NCBI RefSeq assembly: GCF_030445035.2
Contig: NC_080702.1
Location: forward strand, 31,247,843 to 31,311,842
DNA from: Dasypus novemcinctus
Taxonomy: Eukaryota > Chordata > Mammalia > Cingulata > Dasypodidae
Direction of reading: 5' to 3'
DNA length: 64,000 bases
Both the position numbers and the translations under genes were made by a program. Of the stretch, positions 44,760 to 57,423 are shown piece after piece (position 1 is the first letter of the stretch; the number at the start of each line of letters is the position of its first letter). The notes under the pieces are model-generated. The model saw nothing but the letters and a program-made list of their open reading frames with translations, made no database searches and had not been told where the DNA came from.

Positions 44760-45720
44760 ATCCAAGAGGTGAAATCCCGTTTTCCATCTTTGAATAAAGG
44801 TGGAAATGAGGATCTTTTATTTGATTTGGCCAACAGAATACGGTGTTATTGACAGAATGTCTCATTAGATCTCTGTGTGTTTCTGCTTTTCAATCTTACA
44901 TTCCTAATTCAGCCACGCAAACAACTCCAGTCTGGTCTGCTGGAAGTTGAGAGGACATGTGTAAGGAAGGCCAGTGACAGAATTAAGGCCATTCTAGACC
45001 AGTCTAAAGATTACGAGGCCAAACATATGTGAGAGAGCACAAGAAAGATCAAAGCATCACAAGTTGACTCACACCTGACCACAGACACATAAGAAGAGGA
45101 AAGAGATTTAAAGAATTTAAAAACAAATTCCCATTGAATAAAAAAAAATCAGCATCTTTAACCATTTATTTTGTGACTCAGGTATGCTGCAATGGCTATG
45201 CAGCACAGTAATTAACATTCAGATCAGTCTGAATGTTATTTAGACTTTGATATATTCAGATAACCTGATTCTTTCTTGGTGTTTTGCATTCTTTCAAACA
45301 TTTGAAGGTCATTGAGAATCCTCTGGTTTTTCAAGTTTTCTTTAAATACCTTCACTTAAAAATAACCACCAATAAGTTTAGTTTCCAGATAACTAGGGGA
45401 ATTTGGAAAGACCTTCATATTTCTGTCTGCATAACTAGTGACAATGCATCTGAAGTCTCCAATACCAGGGTATTTTGTGAGCAGGAATTCAAACTCTTAT
45501 GTGAGCCATCCTTTGATCATGAGGCTTGAAGAGAATTTTGAGGCAGGTATGATAAATAGTGTCTTTAAGTACGCAGTTTGTTCTTTCACCTGCCTTTTCC
45601 TGTTTACATATTTTAAAAGAGCAGATATGTTTCTAAGAGGAATATAAGGAGTTATGCTTGAGGGCATCTGAGGAAGTTTACAAGAAAAAATGGAAATATG
45701 TTCCAATAAAATATTACAGA
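44760..45720. other. Unassigned sequence with a possible ancient repeat
   Basis: The stretch 44760-45110 (ATTTGATTTGGCCAACAGAA, GGCCATTCTAGACCAG) resembles an old interspersed repeat shared by eutherian mammals, which I cannot name with confidence. The remainder is unrecognised. Confidence 0.35.
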
Positions 45721-45724
45721 ACAG

Positions 45725-46135
45725 CAGCTACTCTGGACACTTTCTCCACATCAATGCTACAATTTCTTCCATTATTAATAACAATATTCCATAGTAGAAT
45801 ATCAGTAAGTCCACCCTAATCCATACTTTATTCCTCCATCCTGTGGACCCTGGGATGGTGATGTCCACTCCACTTCTATATCAAGGGGGGGCCTTAAATT
45901 CTTCATGGATGAGGGATGCAATTCTCCTGCTTGCAGGTTTAGGTACTTTGGCTCCCTGGTGTGGTGGATGACTTTTTTCACCTCCCTGTTAGCTGGCCAG
46001 GGTAAGTCCAATGAACCAGAGTGTAGAAGTTGCAAGTCTGCTGAGACTCAGGAACTGGCTGTCACATGCACAGTCCAGAGATTCAGGACTCCTGAGTATA
46101 CACCAATTCCAGCGGCAACCACAGGACAACTCCCA
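45725..46135 (-). mobile_element. Family A internal fragment (older subfamily)
   Basis: Antisense segment containing the block deleted in young copies (AGTAGAATATCAGTAAGTCC to GGGATGGTGATGTCCACTCC), then CTGTTAGCTGGCCAGGGTAA and CTGTCACATGCACAGTCCAG. The poly(A) end is missing. Confidence 0.85.
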
Positions 46136-46149
46136 TTTTGTCTTGCTGG

Positions 46150-46940
46150 GTAATGCTCTTAATATTCTCTTGGATTTGGCTTGTTAGTTTTTCCTGAGTG
46201 TTTTCTGTCTATATTTATGAGAGAAATTGGTCCTTGGTTTTCTTGCTTTGTTATGTCTTATTTAGTTTTGGTATCTAAATAACTTTAGTCTCATAGAAAG
46301 AGTTTGGAAGCTATATATACCTTGACTTCAAATTGGAAGGTTTGAGAATTATCACAATTAACTCTTCTTTGAATATTTCATACATTTCATTATGGAAGCT
46401 GTGTGATCCTAGACTTGTTTGGGGAGGTTTTTGGTAATTAATTGAATCTCTTTACTTGTTATAATTTTGTTGAGATCTATTTATTTTCAGTCAATTTAGA
46501 TAAATTGCATGGTTCTAGGAATTTCTCCATTTTGTCTACTTTTTCTAGATTGTTGGCAGACAAATGTACATAATTTTCATTAATAATCCCTTTAATTTCA
46601 GCAATATCTAGCAACCTCCCTGATTTCATTTTTGACTTTGGTTATTTACATCCTCTTTATTGTTTCTTTTTCAACCTAAATGAATCTTTGCTATTTTATT
46701 GATCTTTTCAAGAAACAATTTTATTGGCTCACTCAATTCTACACTCTATTTAATTTCTCCTCGCTCAAATCTATATTATTTCTTTCCTTCTACTAGATTT
46801 ATGTCCAGTTTTCCCTTCTTTTTCTATTTCCCACAAATCATTAGATAAGGTATTATGTGTTATTTCTTAGATAAGAGGATTCACAACTATAAATTTCTCT
46901 GAGTCTTTTAAATTCATTCTTAATCTGCCCTAACAGAATA
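46150..46940 (-). mobile_element. L1: Ancient L1 ORF2 fragment
   Basis: Antisense ORF2 text in the expected order: GAGAGAAATTGGTCCTTGGT, TTTTGTTGAGATCTATTTAT, GGTTCTAGGAATTTCTCCAT, TTGATCTTTTCAAGAAACAA and TAAATTTCTCTGAG. Strongly diverged from the younger L1s. Confidence 0.8.
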
Positions 46941-46944
46941 AATT

Positions 46945-47430
46945 AAGTTGGCCACAAATAAATAATAGAATGGACTGTGATTCTTAGTGGAGCTCAAATT
47001 CCAGTTGCAATTTCGAGAGACTGTCATTATTGAAGAATTTGAGATACAATATCACTGAATATGTTTCATATGAAAATGAAGTAAAAAATTCCCCTAAGTG
47101 GAAACTCTGGTAAGAGATTCCTTTTTAAAGGTGGATCCTCGGAACTGTAGTTGCATCGTAAATGTTAACAATTTAAATTCATTAATCAATTATGGGTATC
47201 GAGAGACGCAGTTCTCCTGATCATGGTGAGAAAGCCCTCTGAATAGGAATCCAGCATGCAGTCTGAAATCACAGCCCCTATGTCACCATAAGACTCTTGG
47301 TGCACAACTAAACTTTAAATTATTTTAATTTGCAATTTTAAAATAATGTCAAATGTGAATCTCTCTTTTCCACCAAGACATCCAAGAATTCACAGAAATA
47401 TGGGCTCAACAAATTAAACAGAACACAATA
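46945..47430. other. Unassigned intergenic sequence
   Basis: Nothing recognised. Confidence 0.35.
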
Positions 47431-47431
47431 T

Positions 47432-48238
47432 AAAAAATCAATATATCAATGCTATAATTTCTTTCATTGCTAGAATTAAAATAAGTCTACAGTAGAATAC
47501 CAGTAAGTCTACTTCAGTCCAAAGTTCATTCCCCAAACTAGAAGATTCTGGCATGGTTATGTCTACTCCACATCTAGTTGTGGGGGTCTGTGATCCATAT
47601 AAGACTGATGGATGGGACTCTCTTGCTTGCAGTTGTAGACTCTCTTGGTTCTTTGATATGGTAGTTGTCCTTCATCACATCTTTGCTGGTTGTCCTGGGT
47701 TAGACCAATGCGTGGGAGAGTAGGTGTTGCAACTCCATTGAGACTCAGAGTCCGCCTGGCACAAGGGCAGCCCAAAGATTTAAGTCTCTTGTATGTACAC
47801 CTACCAACTCTAGTAATAATTATAGGTTCAAATAAAAAAGCAGAAAAGTCACATGTAGAGAATGTGGAGGTAGTGGTCACTGAGCTTCGAGGGCAGGAAG
47901 AGGGAAAACCGGTGTAATACAGGGACATTTTCAGGAATTGGTAACTGTCCTGAAGGACATTGCAATGACAGATGCAGGCCTTTATATATCTTGCCATAAT
48001 TTACAGAATTGAGTGGAAGAGAGTGTAACCTACAGTGTAAACTTTAATCCTTGCTTAGTGGCAATACTCAAAAATATGTTCCTCAATTACAATGAATGAA
48101 CCTCACTAATGAAAGATGTTGGTAATGTGTGAAATTGTAGGAGTCATGGGGAGCAGGGCATATGGGAATCCCCTATCTTTTTTCACTGATATTTGTGTAA
48201 TATAAGTATTTTTAAAAATTAAAAAAAAATCAATGTAG
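47432..48238 (+). mobile_element. Family A copy with 5' inversion (twin priming)
   Basis: The left part (about 47446-47850) is antisense family A sequence and the right part (about 47850-48224) is sense sequence with poly(A). The two parts meet at adjoining points of the consensus, around GCATTGAT / GTGGAGAAAGTGG. Near-identical flanks (AAAAAATCAATATA at 47432-47445, AAAAAATCAATGTA ending 48238) look like a target-site duplication. Internal inversion of this kind is a known outcome of L1 reverse transcription. Confidence 0.75.
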
Positions 48239-48239
48239 A

Positions 48240-49145
48240 CCCAAGGCCCATACACCCTGAAAGAGAAATTGGAAAATAAGCCAAATTTATATCTGTGGAC
48301 TTTCTTATTTGGCTCATTCTCTGTGTCCCTCCATTTACTACCAGTAAAACATTCCTCTTCATGATATTTTAATCCCACAGTAAAACAGAACCACAAGTGC
48401 ATTTCCATGATGTATTGTTCTACTGATGGTTTCCTCTTTGGATAACAAATAAATACAAAATATCTTCATTCAGGAAACTCCAGCAGATGAAATATATATA
48501 TGACCACACTTAGGATGATGTACCTCAGAGCTTTTAATATGTGGGTGCTTACAATTCTTCTGAGAAGGATGTTCTGGAAGTGAGGAGAATTGGGAAGAAT
48601 GACATTGGGGAAAGACACTAGAAGGTTACTCTAGATTTTGCTTCTTTTGTACACTCAGCTCTTGCCAGTGGGGGAGGCATTCATTGCTCCCATGTTTATA
48701 TATATACTCATATAGACACTGACTACATTATTAGAATGCATTATAAAAGGTAAGGGCTCTGTTACTGCTTTCTTCTCTCTTAGTTCAAAGAATGTTCCAT
48801 GGAACTGAGGGTGTTTATTCTTACTTCCCCCACTTCAGGCAGTTAGTCTGCAATTTACAGTGTTCATCTTTTCTAAATTTCTCATGATAGGGTCCCAAAA
48901 TAATTCTCCGACTCACACAACATAATACAATTGAACCAAACAGAGCTCACTCAAAATTTGTCTAATTCTCTTTGTATATAAAGTACATTTCATGGCTTTC
49001 AGACAGCAAACAAATCCCCAAATTTTCCAAGAAATATACCAGTATCCCCCTGATCAACCTGGTGTTAATCACTCACTGAATTTATTGGAGTCTTTAGCAG
49101 AAATCAATATTTTAGGGCCTCTCTTCAAGTTTTCCCTTAAAAAAA
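48240..49145. other. Unassigned intergenic sequence
   Basis: No recognised gene or repeat; the far right part may belong to the adjoining L1 3' UTR copy. Confidence 0.35.
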
Positions 49146-49149
49146 ATCC

Positions 49150-49712
49150 CTACACTACACTTAAGTTTCACCAATAACATTTTAATCTATAGAGTTCTAT
49201 AAATTTTTGCTGTAATTTAACAAGTCCTATATCCATCATTGCATGATCTTGTGGAGCCCTTCCATTGCCCCACAGTTACACTGACTCCATCTATTCAACT
49301 TCTCTTTCCCCCTCCCCTCAGGGTCCACAGTGACAATCTCACTACTCAAAGGACAATACTCAGAGATACTTGCAACAATGTTGAGGGCTTCACATACTCT
49401 ACTGCCCTAACCCATTGGGAGCCAGAAATTCTCTCAAGAGAAACAATTGCCTCTGTTTGAGAACATCAGTCCTCCCCAGGATGTGGGTATACCTTCACAC
49501 TCAGTGAATGGGTCTCCACCCAATGATAATACCCACTATGAGAAATTGGGCATTCATATACTCCCTAGACTCTTGCCCTGTGTCAGAAGCCCTCCTTAAG
49601 CATCTTAAAATGCAACCTTCATTATTATAATTTCCAAATAGTTTTCTCTTCGTTATAATTTCAAGCACATACCTGAGAATCCCTATGTTCTAATATTCAC
49701 CCCACCCTTCCC
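49150..49712 (-). mobile_element. L1: 5'-truncated L1 copy consisting of 3' UTR
   Basis: Antisense. It matches 52380-52915 block for block: CATTGCCCCACAGTTACACTGA, CAGAGATACTTGCAA, AATGTTGAGGGCTT, CCATTGGGAGCCA, GATGTGGGTATACCTTCAC. The same family appears in sense at 14425-15145. Confidence 0.85.
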
Positions 49713-49714
49713 CC

Positions 49715-50318
49715 AATTTATTACACTGGCCAGTTAACAGGGAGATGAAGAAGTTCAATCACCACATCAGGTAGCCAAGAGTGCTTACAACTGCCAGCAG
49801 GAAAATTGTGTCCATCATTCATGTGGAATCTAGGCCCCCTCTTGATATAGAGGGGGAGTGGACATAACCATTCCAGGGTCCACAGGATGGAGGAACAGAG
49901 TATGGGTTAGGGTGGACTTATGGATAATCTACTATGGAATATTGTTATTAATAATGGAAGAAATCGTAGCATTGATGTGGAGAAAGTGGCCATGGTAGTG
50001 GCTGAGGATAGGGAGAGTGAAGAAGAGATATGATGTGGGGGCATTTTCAGGACTTGGAGTTGTCCTGGGTGGTATGCAGGGACAGATGCTGGACATTATA
50101 TGTCCTGTCATGACCCACTGGTGGATTGAGGGAGAGTGTAAACTACAATGTAATTCACCATCCATGTGGTGCAGCAGTGCTCCAAAATGTACACCAAATG
50201 CAATGAGTGTTCCATGATGATGAAAGAGGTTGTAGATGTGGGAGGAATGGGGTGAGGGGGTTGGGAGGTATATATGGGGACCTCATATTTCTTTAATGTA
50301 ACATTTAAAAACATCATA
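49715..50318 (+). mobile_element. Family A, 5'-truncated (older subfamily)
   Basis: About 600 bp. It starts GGCCAGTTAACAGGGAGATG, retains the 74-bp block absent from young copies (about 49886-49960), and ends GGGGACCTCATATTTCTTTA. It lies tail to tail with the next copy. Confidence 0.88.
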
Positions 50319-50384
50319 AAATGTGATGTTTATTTTTATAGCTTTTTATAGATTATTTAGAAAAAAATTTAAATACATAAATCA

Positions 50385-51870
50385 CAAAAAATGTTACAAT
50401 AAAAAATATGAGGTTCTCATCAACCCCAAACACAACACCCCCACTCCGCCCATCAACATTTTTCATTATTGTGGCACATTCATTGTATTTGGTGAATACA
50501 TTTTGGAACACTGCTGCACTGCATGGATTATAGTTTTCATTGAAGTTTGTACTCTCGCCCAGTACTTCAAGTGTGTTATGGCAAGATATATAATGCCCAG
50601 CATCTGTCCCTGCAATATCACTTAGGACACCTCCAGTCCCCCAAATATGCCCATATCACATCTCTTCTCCCCCACCCCCCCCACCTTCCACAACTACCAT
50701 GGCCTCTTTCTCCACAACAATGCTGCATTTCCGTTTCTTTCATTGCTAATCAAAATTGTTTTATAGTGAATAACAGTGAGCCCACTCTAACCCATATTTT
50801 ATTCCTTCATCCTGTGGAACCAGAGATGGTGATGTCCACTCCACCTCTATATCAATAGAGGACTTAGTTCCCACATGGTGATTGATGCATTTTTCCTGCT
50901 TGGAGTTGAAGGAACTCTCATTTCCTTGGTGTGGTGGTTAACCATGTTCACTTCCCTGTTAGCTGACTTCGGTAAGCCCAATGAAGCAGAGAGTAGGATT
51001 TGCAACTTTCCTGAGTCTCAGGGACCAGGTGGTACATGGCCGCTCAGAGATACAATTGTTCTATGTATACACCTACTCCAGCAACAACCACAGGTTCAGT
51101 AAAAGTGACAGAAGAGGCATGTGAAGAAAGGTCACATGTGAGTCAAGCTCCATCACACTGAGGAAGACAAACCACAAACTAAGGCTAACTGACAATGCAC
51201 TGAACTCCAGAGCCATTTGCCATGACCATAAAACCTGTCTCTCTATGTAACCCTCAGAAGTACCACTACCTGGGATTTCATCTCCTTTGGCTGTCTCTGG
51301 GGTCCTGCTGAGGCTTGTGTAAGCTCGACTCTTTGATGATATCCTGACTCATTTTTGAAGACTCTTAGCCATATAAACCCACTTTTCTTTACCATTTCAC
51401 CCTTTTATTCAAGGTAATTTTCTAGTTTCATCACAAGTTAGTGATCAGTAGTAATTTCTCAGTGACTTTGAGGCTCATCCCCAGGAATCATGTCCTATGC
51501 TTGGGGAAACGTAATCACCCTGTAGCCTAAGCCTAGTTGAAATTTCATGCAAAAAGGCTCATAAACATAGTCATCATTATCTTGGGCTGATCTTTGCCCC
51601 TGCACTTGGGGGCATTGTTGTTGTTCCTTTGGGCAATGTGACTGAGCTCCCATAGCTATGAATTCAGCACTCTTTCAGTTGTCATTTGTAACTGTAACTA
51701 CTATGAAAATAATCAACGAATATCCGAATATTTTATATACTCTATATACATGCCCTGGAGAATTCCCTCCCCACCCTGTGTCCTCCTTTAATAAAAACCC
51801 ACACCAGTGTTCGTCTTATGCCATAATTAAACCCAACTGTGGTCCAAAACTTCTTAAAAAATGAAGCCTA
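50385..51870 (-). mobile_element. Family A, full-length older copy
   Basis: About 1.49 kb antisense. Its sense 5' end near 51870 reads GGCTTCATTTTTTAAGAAGT then TTTGGACCACAG, matching the starts at 15241 and 26333. Landmarks follow in the same order: GATGACTATGTTTATGAGCC, CCTGGGGATGAGCCTC, GTTAGCTGACTTCGG (antisense), and the 3' end ACAATAAAAAATATGAGG. It retains the 74-bp block. Confidence 0.82.
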
Positions 51871-52139
51871 CTTTATTGTCAAATTCAAGTAAAAGAAAAA
51901 TTATATGTTAATGATAAGTTTAAAGATTAGAAATAGAATACATACTAATTTAGAAAAACTAAAATAAAGTAAAAATAAGCTGGGGTATTAAAAAAATGAA
52001 AAATATCATGAAGCTTTGTTTTTGCCATTTTGGCTTTCATTACTGTAATAGATATTGAACTGTATGTACAGTGGCAAGGAAATTTCTAACAATTCTTCAT
52101 CATTGTCTACATCCTTTCTTTAAATTTTTAATTCTGTCT

Positions 52140-53194
52140 GCAAAAAATTTTAGTAAAGTAGTATATACAATATAGGGGACTCCGATATTTCCAACATCAA
52201 ACACTTTTCCCCCTTCCCCGACAGTGATCTTTTTACATGTTCATATTATATTTGCTGCAGCTGATGTAAAGTTATTAAAACAATAGCTTTCAAACATGGT
52301 TTCATTTGGGTTTACATTATGGTTTATATTTTAGACTGTATAATTATCTAAATTTTTAGTTATCTTCTGTTTTACATTATGGTTTACATTTTAGCCTATA
52401 GAATTTTATACATTTTTGGTGTAATTTAACATGACCTATATCCATCATGACATTATTCTGTAGAACACATCCATTACCCCACAGTAACCCTGATGCCATG
52501 TATTCACCACCTCTCTACCCCTTCACTCAGGGCCCACAATGACAATCTGCCTTTATTACTTGAGGGACTATATTCAGAGATACTTGCAAAAATGTTGAGG
52601 GCTTGACATACTTGAATGCCCTAACCCATTGGGAGCCACCAATTCTCTCAAGAGATACAATTCCCTCTGTTTGAGAACATCAGTCTTGCCCAGGATGTGG
52701 GTATACCTTCACTCTCATTGTATGGATCTCCACCCAATAATATAATCCACTATGACAAAATGAGCACTCACACACTCCCCAGAAACTTGCCCTGTGTCAG
52801 ATGCCCTCCCCTTAAGCATCTCAAATGTGCAACCTTCCATATTACATTTTCTAAAGAGTTTTCTCTGCACCACAATTTCAACCACATACCTGACAATCTC
52901 CCATGATCAAATGTTCCCCTCACCATTTCCCTAATTTCTTGGGCAGTCTGACCCATCCTCCCATCCCAAGCACCCATAAAGCCCACACAGTCCCACCCAA
53001 AGTTAGCCCTATGCCTCCAATTTATCTCTTCCCTGTACAAATACTTACCTCCATCTTATCATAGGTTTCACCCAAGTAGCTGTCAAATCACAACCTCCAA
53101 ATACCTGAAATCTACCCTCCAAATACCTGAAAGTTTATCATCCAGTTTCTAGCTCTCTGAAACAGCTTGGTTTACTTATTTCATATCAGAGAGG
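52140..53194 (-). other. Long L1 3' UTR
   Basis: It runs from the ORF2 stop at 53195 to near 52140, ending GGAGTCCCCTATATTGTATA and an AT-rich tail. Copies of the distal part occur alone at 14425-15145 and 49150-49712, which supports this region being L1 3' UTR and not a separate element. Confidence 0.75.
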
Positions 53195-56100
53195 TCATGT
53201 CATATTTGCCTTCAATGCCTGGGTTGCTTCACTCAACATAAGGTTCTCAAGATTCATCCATGTTATCACATGTGTTTGTACTGTATTTGTTCTTATACCT
53301 GAGTAGTATTCCATTGTATGTATTTACCACATTTTATTTATCCATTCATCTGTTGATGGGCATTTGTATTGATTCCACCTTTTGGCAATAGTGGATAGTG
53401 CTGCTAGGAACATTGGTGTGCATATATCAGATTGTTTCCTTGTTTTCAGATCTTCTGGGTACATACCCAGCAGTGGAATTGCTGGGTCATATGGCAAATC
53501 TATAGCTAGTTTTTTGAGAAACCACCAAACTGTCCTCCAGAAGGTTAGGATTCTTCTGCATTCCCACCAGCAGTGGATAAGTGTTCCCATTCCTCCACAT
53601 CCTATCCAACAATTGTAGTCTTCTGGTTTTTTGATAGCTGCCAGTCTTATGGGAGTAAGATGGTATCTCATTGTACTTTTGATTTGCATTTTCCTAATAA
53701 CTAGGGATTTTGGGCATTTTCTCATGTGTTTTTCAGCCATTTGTATGTCATCTTTGGAGAAGAGTCTCTTCAAATCTTTTTTTCCCATTTTTAAATGGGC
53801 TGTTTTTCTCTTTATTTTCAAGATATAGGAGTTCTTTATATATGCAAGATATGTCTCCTATCAGATAAATAGTTACCAAATATTTTCTCCCATTGTGGTG
53901 GCTCTCTTTTCACTTTCCTGACAAACTCCTTTGAGGTGCAGAAGGCTTTAATTTTGAGGAAGTCCCATTAATCTAAATGTTGTTTTGCTGATGTGCTTTT
54001 GGAGGGAAGTCCATGAAGCCGTTTCCTATTAGAAGGTCATGCACATGCTTCCCTACTTTGCTTTCCAAGGTCTTTATGGTCTTGGTCTTATATTTAGGTC
54101 TTTGATCCATCTTGAGTTGATTTTTGTATAAGGTGTGAGTTGGTAATCCTCTTTCATTCTTTTATATATGGATATCCAGTTCTCCAGGCACCATTTGTTG
54201 AAGAGGCCATTCTCTCCCAATTGAGAGTCTTTGGTGGTCTTGTCAAATACCATATGAAATACCATATATATGAGGATCTATATCAGAACTCTCAGTTTGG
54301 TTCCATTGGTCAATGTGTCTGTCCTTGTGCCAATACCATGCTGTTTTCACTACTGTAGCTTTGTAGTATATTTTGAAGTCAGGTAGTGTGAATCCTTCAA
54401 TTTCGTGTTTCTTTTTCAATATGTCTTTGGCTATTCAGGGCCTCTTTCCTTTCTAAATACATTTCATAGTTTCTCTAGTTCATTAATGAATGTTGTGTTG
54501 ATTTTTATTGGGATTCCATTGAATCTGAAGATCAGTTTTGATAGGAGAGACATCTTAATAATACTTAGTCTTCCTATCCATGAGCAGGGAATATTCTTCC
54601 ATTTATTTAGTTCTTCTTTGAATTCTTTGAACTGTGTTTTGTAGTTTTCTGTGTATAATTCTTTTACCTCTTTAGTTAAATTTATTCCTAGGTATTTGAT
54701 TTTTTATTTACTATTATGAATGGTATTTGGTTCCTGATTTCCCCCTCAGATTGCTCATTATTGGTCTACAGAAATGGCACTGATTTTTCAACATTTATCT
54801 TGCAATCTGTGACTTTACTGAACTCATTTTTAAGTTCTAGGAGCTTTGTTGTAGACTTCTCTGGGTATTCTATGTATAAGATCATATCATCTCAAATAGT
54901 GAAATTTGACTTCTTCCTTTCCAATTTGGATGCCTTTTATGTCTGGTTCTTGTCTCAGAGTTCGAGCAGGTACTTATAAGGCTATGTTAAATAGGAGGGG
55001 TGATAGTCAGCATCGATTTCTTGTTCCTAATCTTAGAGGGAAAGATTTTAGTATTTCACCATTGTAAATGATGTTGGCTTTGGGTTTTTCATATATACTC
55101 TTTATTTATTTATTTATTTATAATGTCTTTATTTATTTTTTTAATATTACATTAAAAAAATATGAGGTCCCCATATACCCTTCACCCCCTTCATCCCACT
55201 CCTCCCCCCTTAGCAACAATCTCATCCATCAATATGAGACATTCATTGCATTTGACGAATACATCTCTGAGCACCGCTGCACCTTGTGGTCCACATCATA
55301 GCTCACACTCTCCCACGTTCCACCCAGTGGGCCATGCGAGGACATACAATGTCTGGTAACTGTCCCTGCAGCATCACCAAGGACAATTCCAAGTCCCGAA
55401 AACGCCTCCACATCTCATCTCTTACTCCCACTCCCCACACACAGCAGCAACCATAGCCACTTTCTATAATGTTCAGAAAGTTTCCTTCTCTTCAGATTTT
55501 TGTACGCTTTTTATCAAGAAAGGGTGTTGTATTTTGTCAAATGCTTTTCCTGCATCTATAGATATTATCATGTGATTTCTTGCTTCAATCATTTTATGTG
55601 CTGTATTACATTAATTGGTTTTATTTTGTTGAAACATCCTTGCTTAACTGGAATGAACCCAACTTGGTCATGGTGTATAATTGGTTTAATGTGTTGTTGA
55701 ATATGATTAGAAAGGTTTTTTTTTTTTTGAGGATTTTCGCATCAAGTTTCATTAGAGATATTGGTCTGTAATTTTTCTTTCTTGTGGTGTCTTTGTTTGG
55801 ATTTGGTTCTAGGGTAATGTTGGCATCATAGAATGAGTTAGGCAAGGTTCCTTCTGTTTCAATTTTTTGGAAGAGTTTCAGCAAGTTTGGTGTTAGTACT
55901 TTCCAGATTGTTTTGTAGAATTCACCTGTGAAGCTGTCTGGCACAGGGCTTTTTTTAGTTGGGAAGTTTTTAATGACTGATTCTATCTCTTTATTTGTGA
56001 TTGGTTTGGTGAGTTCATCGATTTCTTCTTTTGACAATGTAGGCTGCTTATGTGTTTCTTGGAGTTTGGCATATCCTCTAAATTGTTGTTTTTGTTGGAA

Positions 56101-57352
56101 TATAGCTTTTCAAAATATCCTCTTATGATAGTCTTTATTTCTGTGGGATCTGTGGTGATATCTCCTTTCTCCTTTCTTATTTTGTGTATTTGCATCTTCT
56201 CTCTTTTTTCCTTTGTTTATCTACCTAAGAGTTTGTTCATTTTATTGATTTTCTCAAAGAACCAGCTCTTGGTTTTGTTTATTTTTTCAAGTGCTTTCTT
56301 ATTTTCTATTTCATTTAGTTCTGCTCTGATCTTTGTTATTTCTTTCTTTCTTCTTCCTTTGGGGTTAGTTTTTTTTTTTAACTAATTCCTTCAAGTGTGC
56401 ATTTAGTTCTTCAAATTTAGCTCTTTCTTCCTTTTTGATGTATGAATTTATGGCTATTAATTTCCCTCTCAATAGTGCTTTTGCTTCATCGCAAAAGTTT
56501 GGATATGTTGTGTTATCATTTTCATTAGTTTCAAGGTAGTTATTAATTTCTTTTGAGATTTCCTCCTTGACCCACTGTTTTTCTAAGAGTGTGTTGTTTA
56601 ACTTCCAAATCTTGGTGCCAAATCTGTGGCTCCATCCCTTGCAGATTTCCAGCTTCATTCCACTGTGGTCAGAGAAATTATTTTGTATGATTCCTATCTT
56701 TCTGAATTCATCGAGACTTCTTCTGTGGCCTAGAATGTAGTCTATCTTGGAGAATGATCCGTGTGCACTTGGGAAGAATGTATATCCTGTTGTATTGGAG
56801 TGTAATGTTCTGTATATGTCCATTAGGTCCAGTTCCTCTAATATATTGTTCAAATGTTCCTTTCTTTACTGATTCTCTTTTGAGATATTCTGTCCAAAGT
56901 TGATAATGGTGTATTACAGTCCCCCACTATAATTGTAGAAGCATCTATTCCTTCAATTAGTTTTTCCAGTGTTTGCCTCACCTATTTTGAGGCACCCTTG
57001 TTAGGGGCATAAATGTTTTTGATTGTTCTTTCTTCTTGAAAGACTATCCCTTTCATTAATATGTAGGGTCCATCTTTGTCTCTGACAATTGTTTTGTTTT
57101 AAAGTCTATTTTGTCTGATATTATTATAGCTACTCCTGCCCTTTTTTGGTTATTGTTTGCTTGTAAGATTGTTTTCCAGCAATTTACTTATAACCTCTTT
57201 GAATCCCTAGGTCTAAGATGTGTTTCTTGTAGACAGCATATAGATGGGTCATATTTCCTTATCCAATCTCCCAGTCTCAGTCTCTTGACAGATGAGTATA
57301 ATCCACTGCCATTCTGTGTTATTACTTTCAAGAAATTACTTATATTAGCCAT
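53195..57352 (-). pseudogene. ORF2p: L1 ORF2 (decayed)
   Basis: It begins MANISNFLKVITQNGSGLYS. The endonuclease keeps QETHL but NVNGLN is degraded to NGSGLY. SKIDYILGHRRSLDEF and SDHSGMKLE follow. The reverse transcriptase is broken by a nested 360-bp insertion and frameshifts. The C-terminal part has [29 protein letters not shown] and DEWINKMW, and ends ANMT with TGA at 53195. Without the insertion it would be about 1,260 codons, close to the human 1,275. Inactive. Confidence 0.9.
55115..55478 (-). mobile_element. Family A copy nested in the older L1
   Basis: Antisense, 5'-truncated, inserted into ORF2 between CATATATACTCTTTAT and GTTCAGAAAGTTTCCTT. A short possible duplication, TATAATGT, lies at both edges (about 55120 and 55466). 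It must be younger than its host L1. Confidence 0.85.
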
Positions 57353-57423
57353 ATTTTCTTTGAATTTGTATTTGTCATATTCTTTTTCATTTTCTTTTTC
57401 TGTTTTTATCTTTGTAGTTGCTC

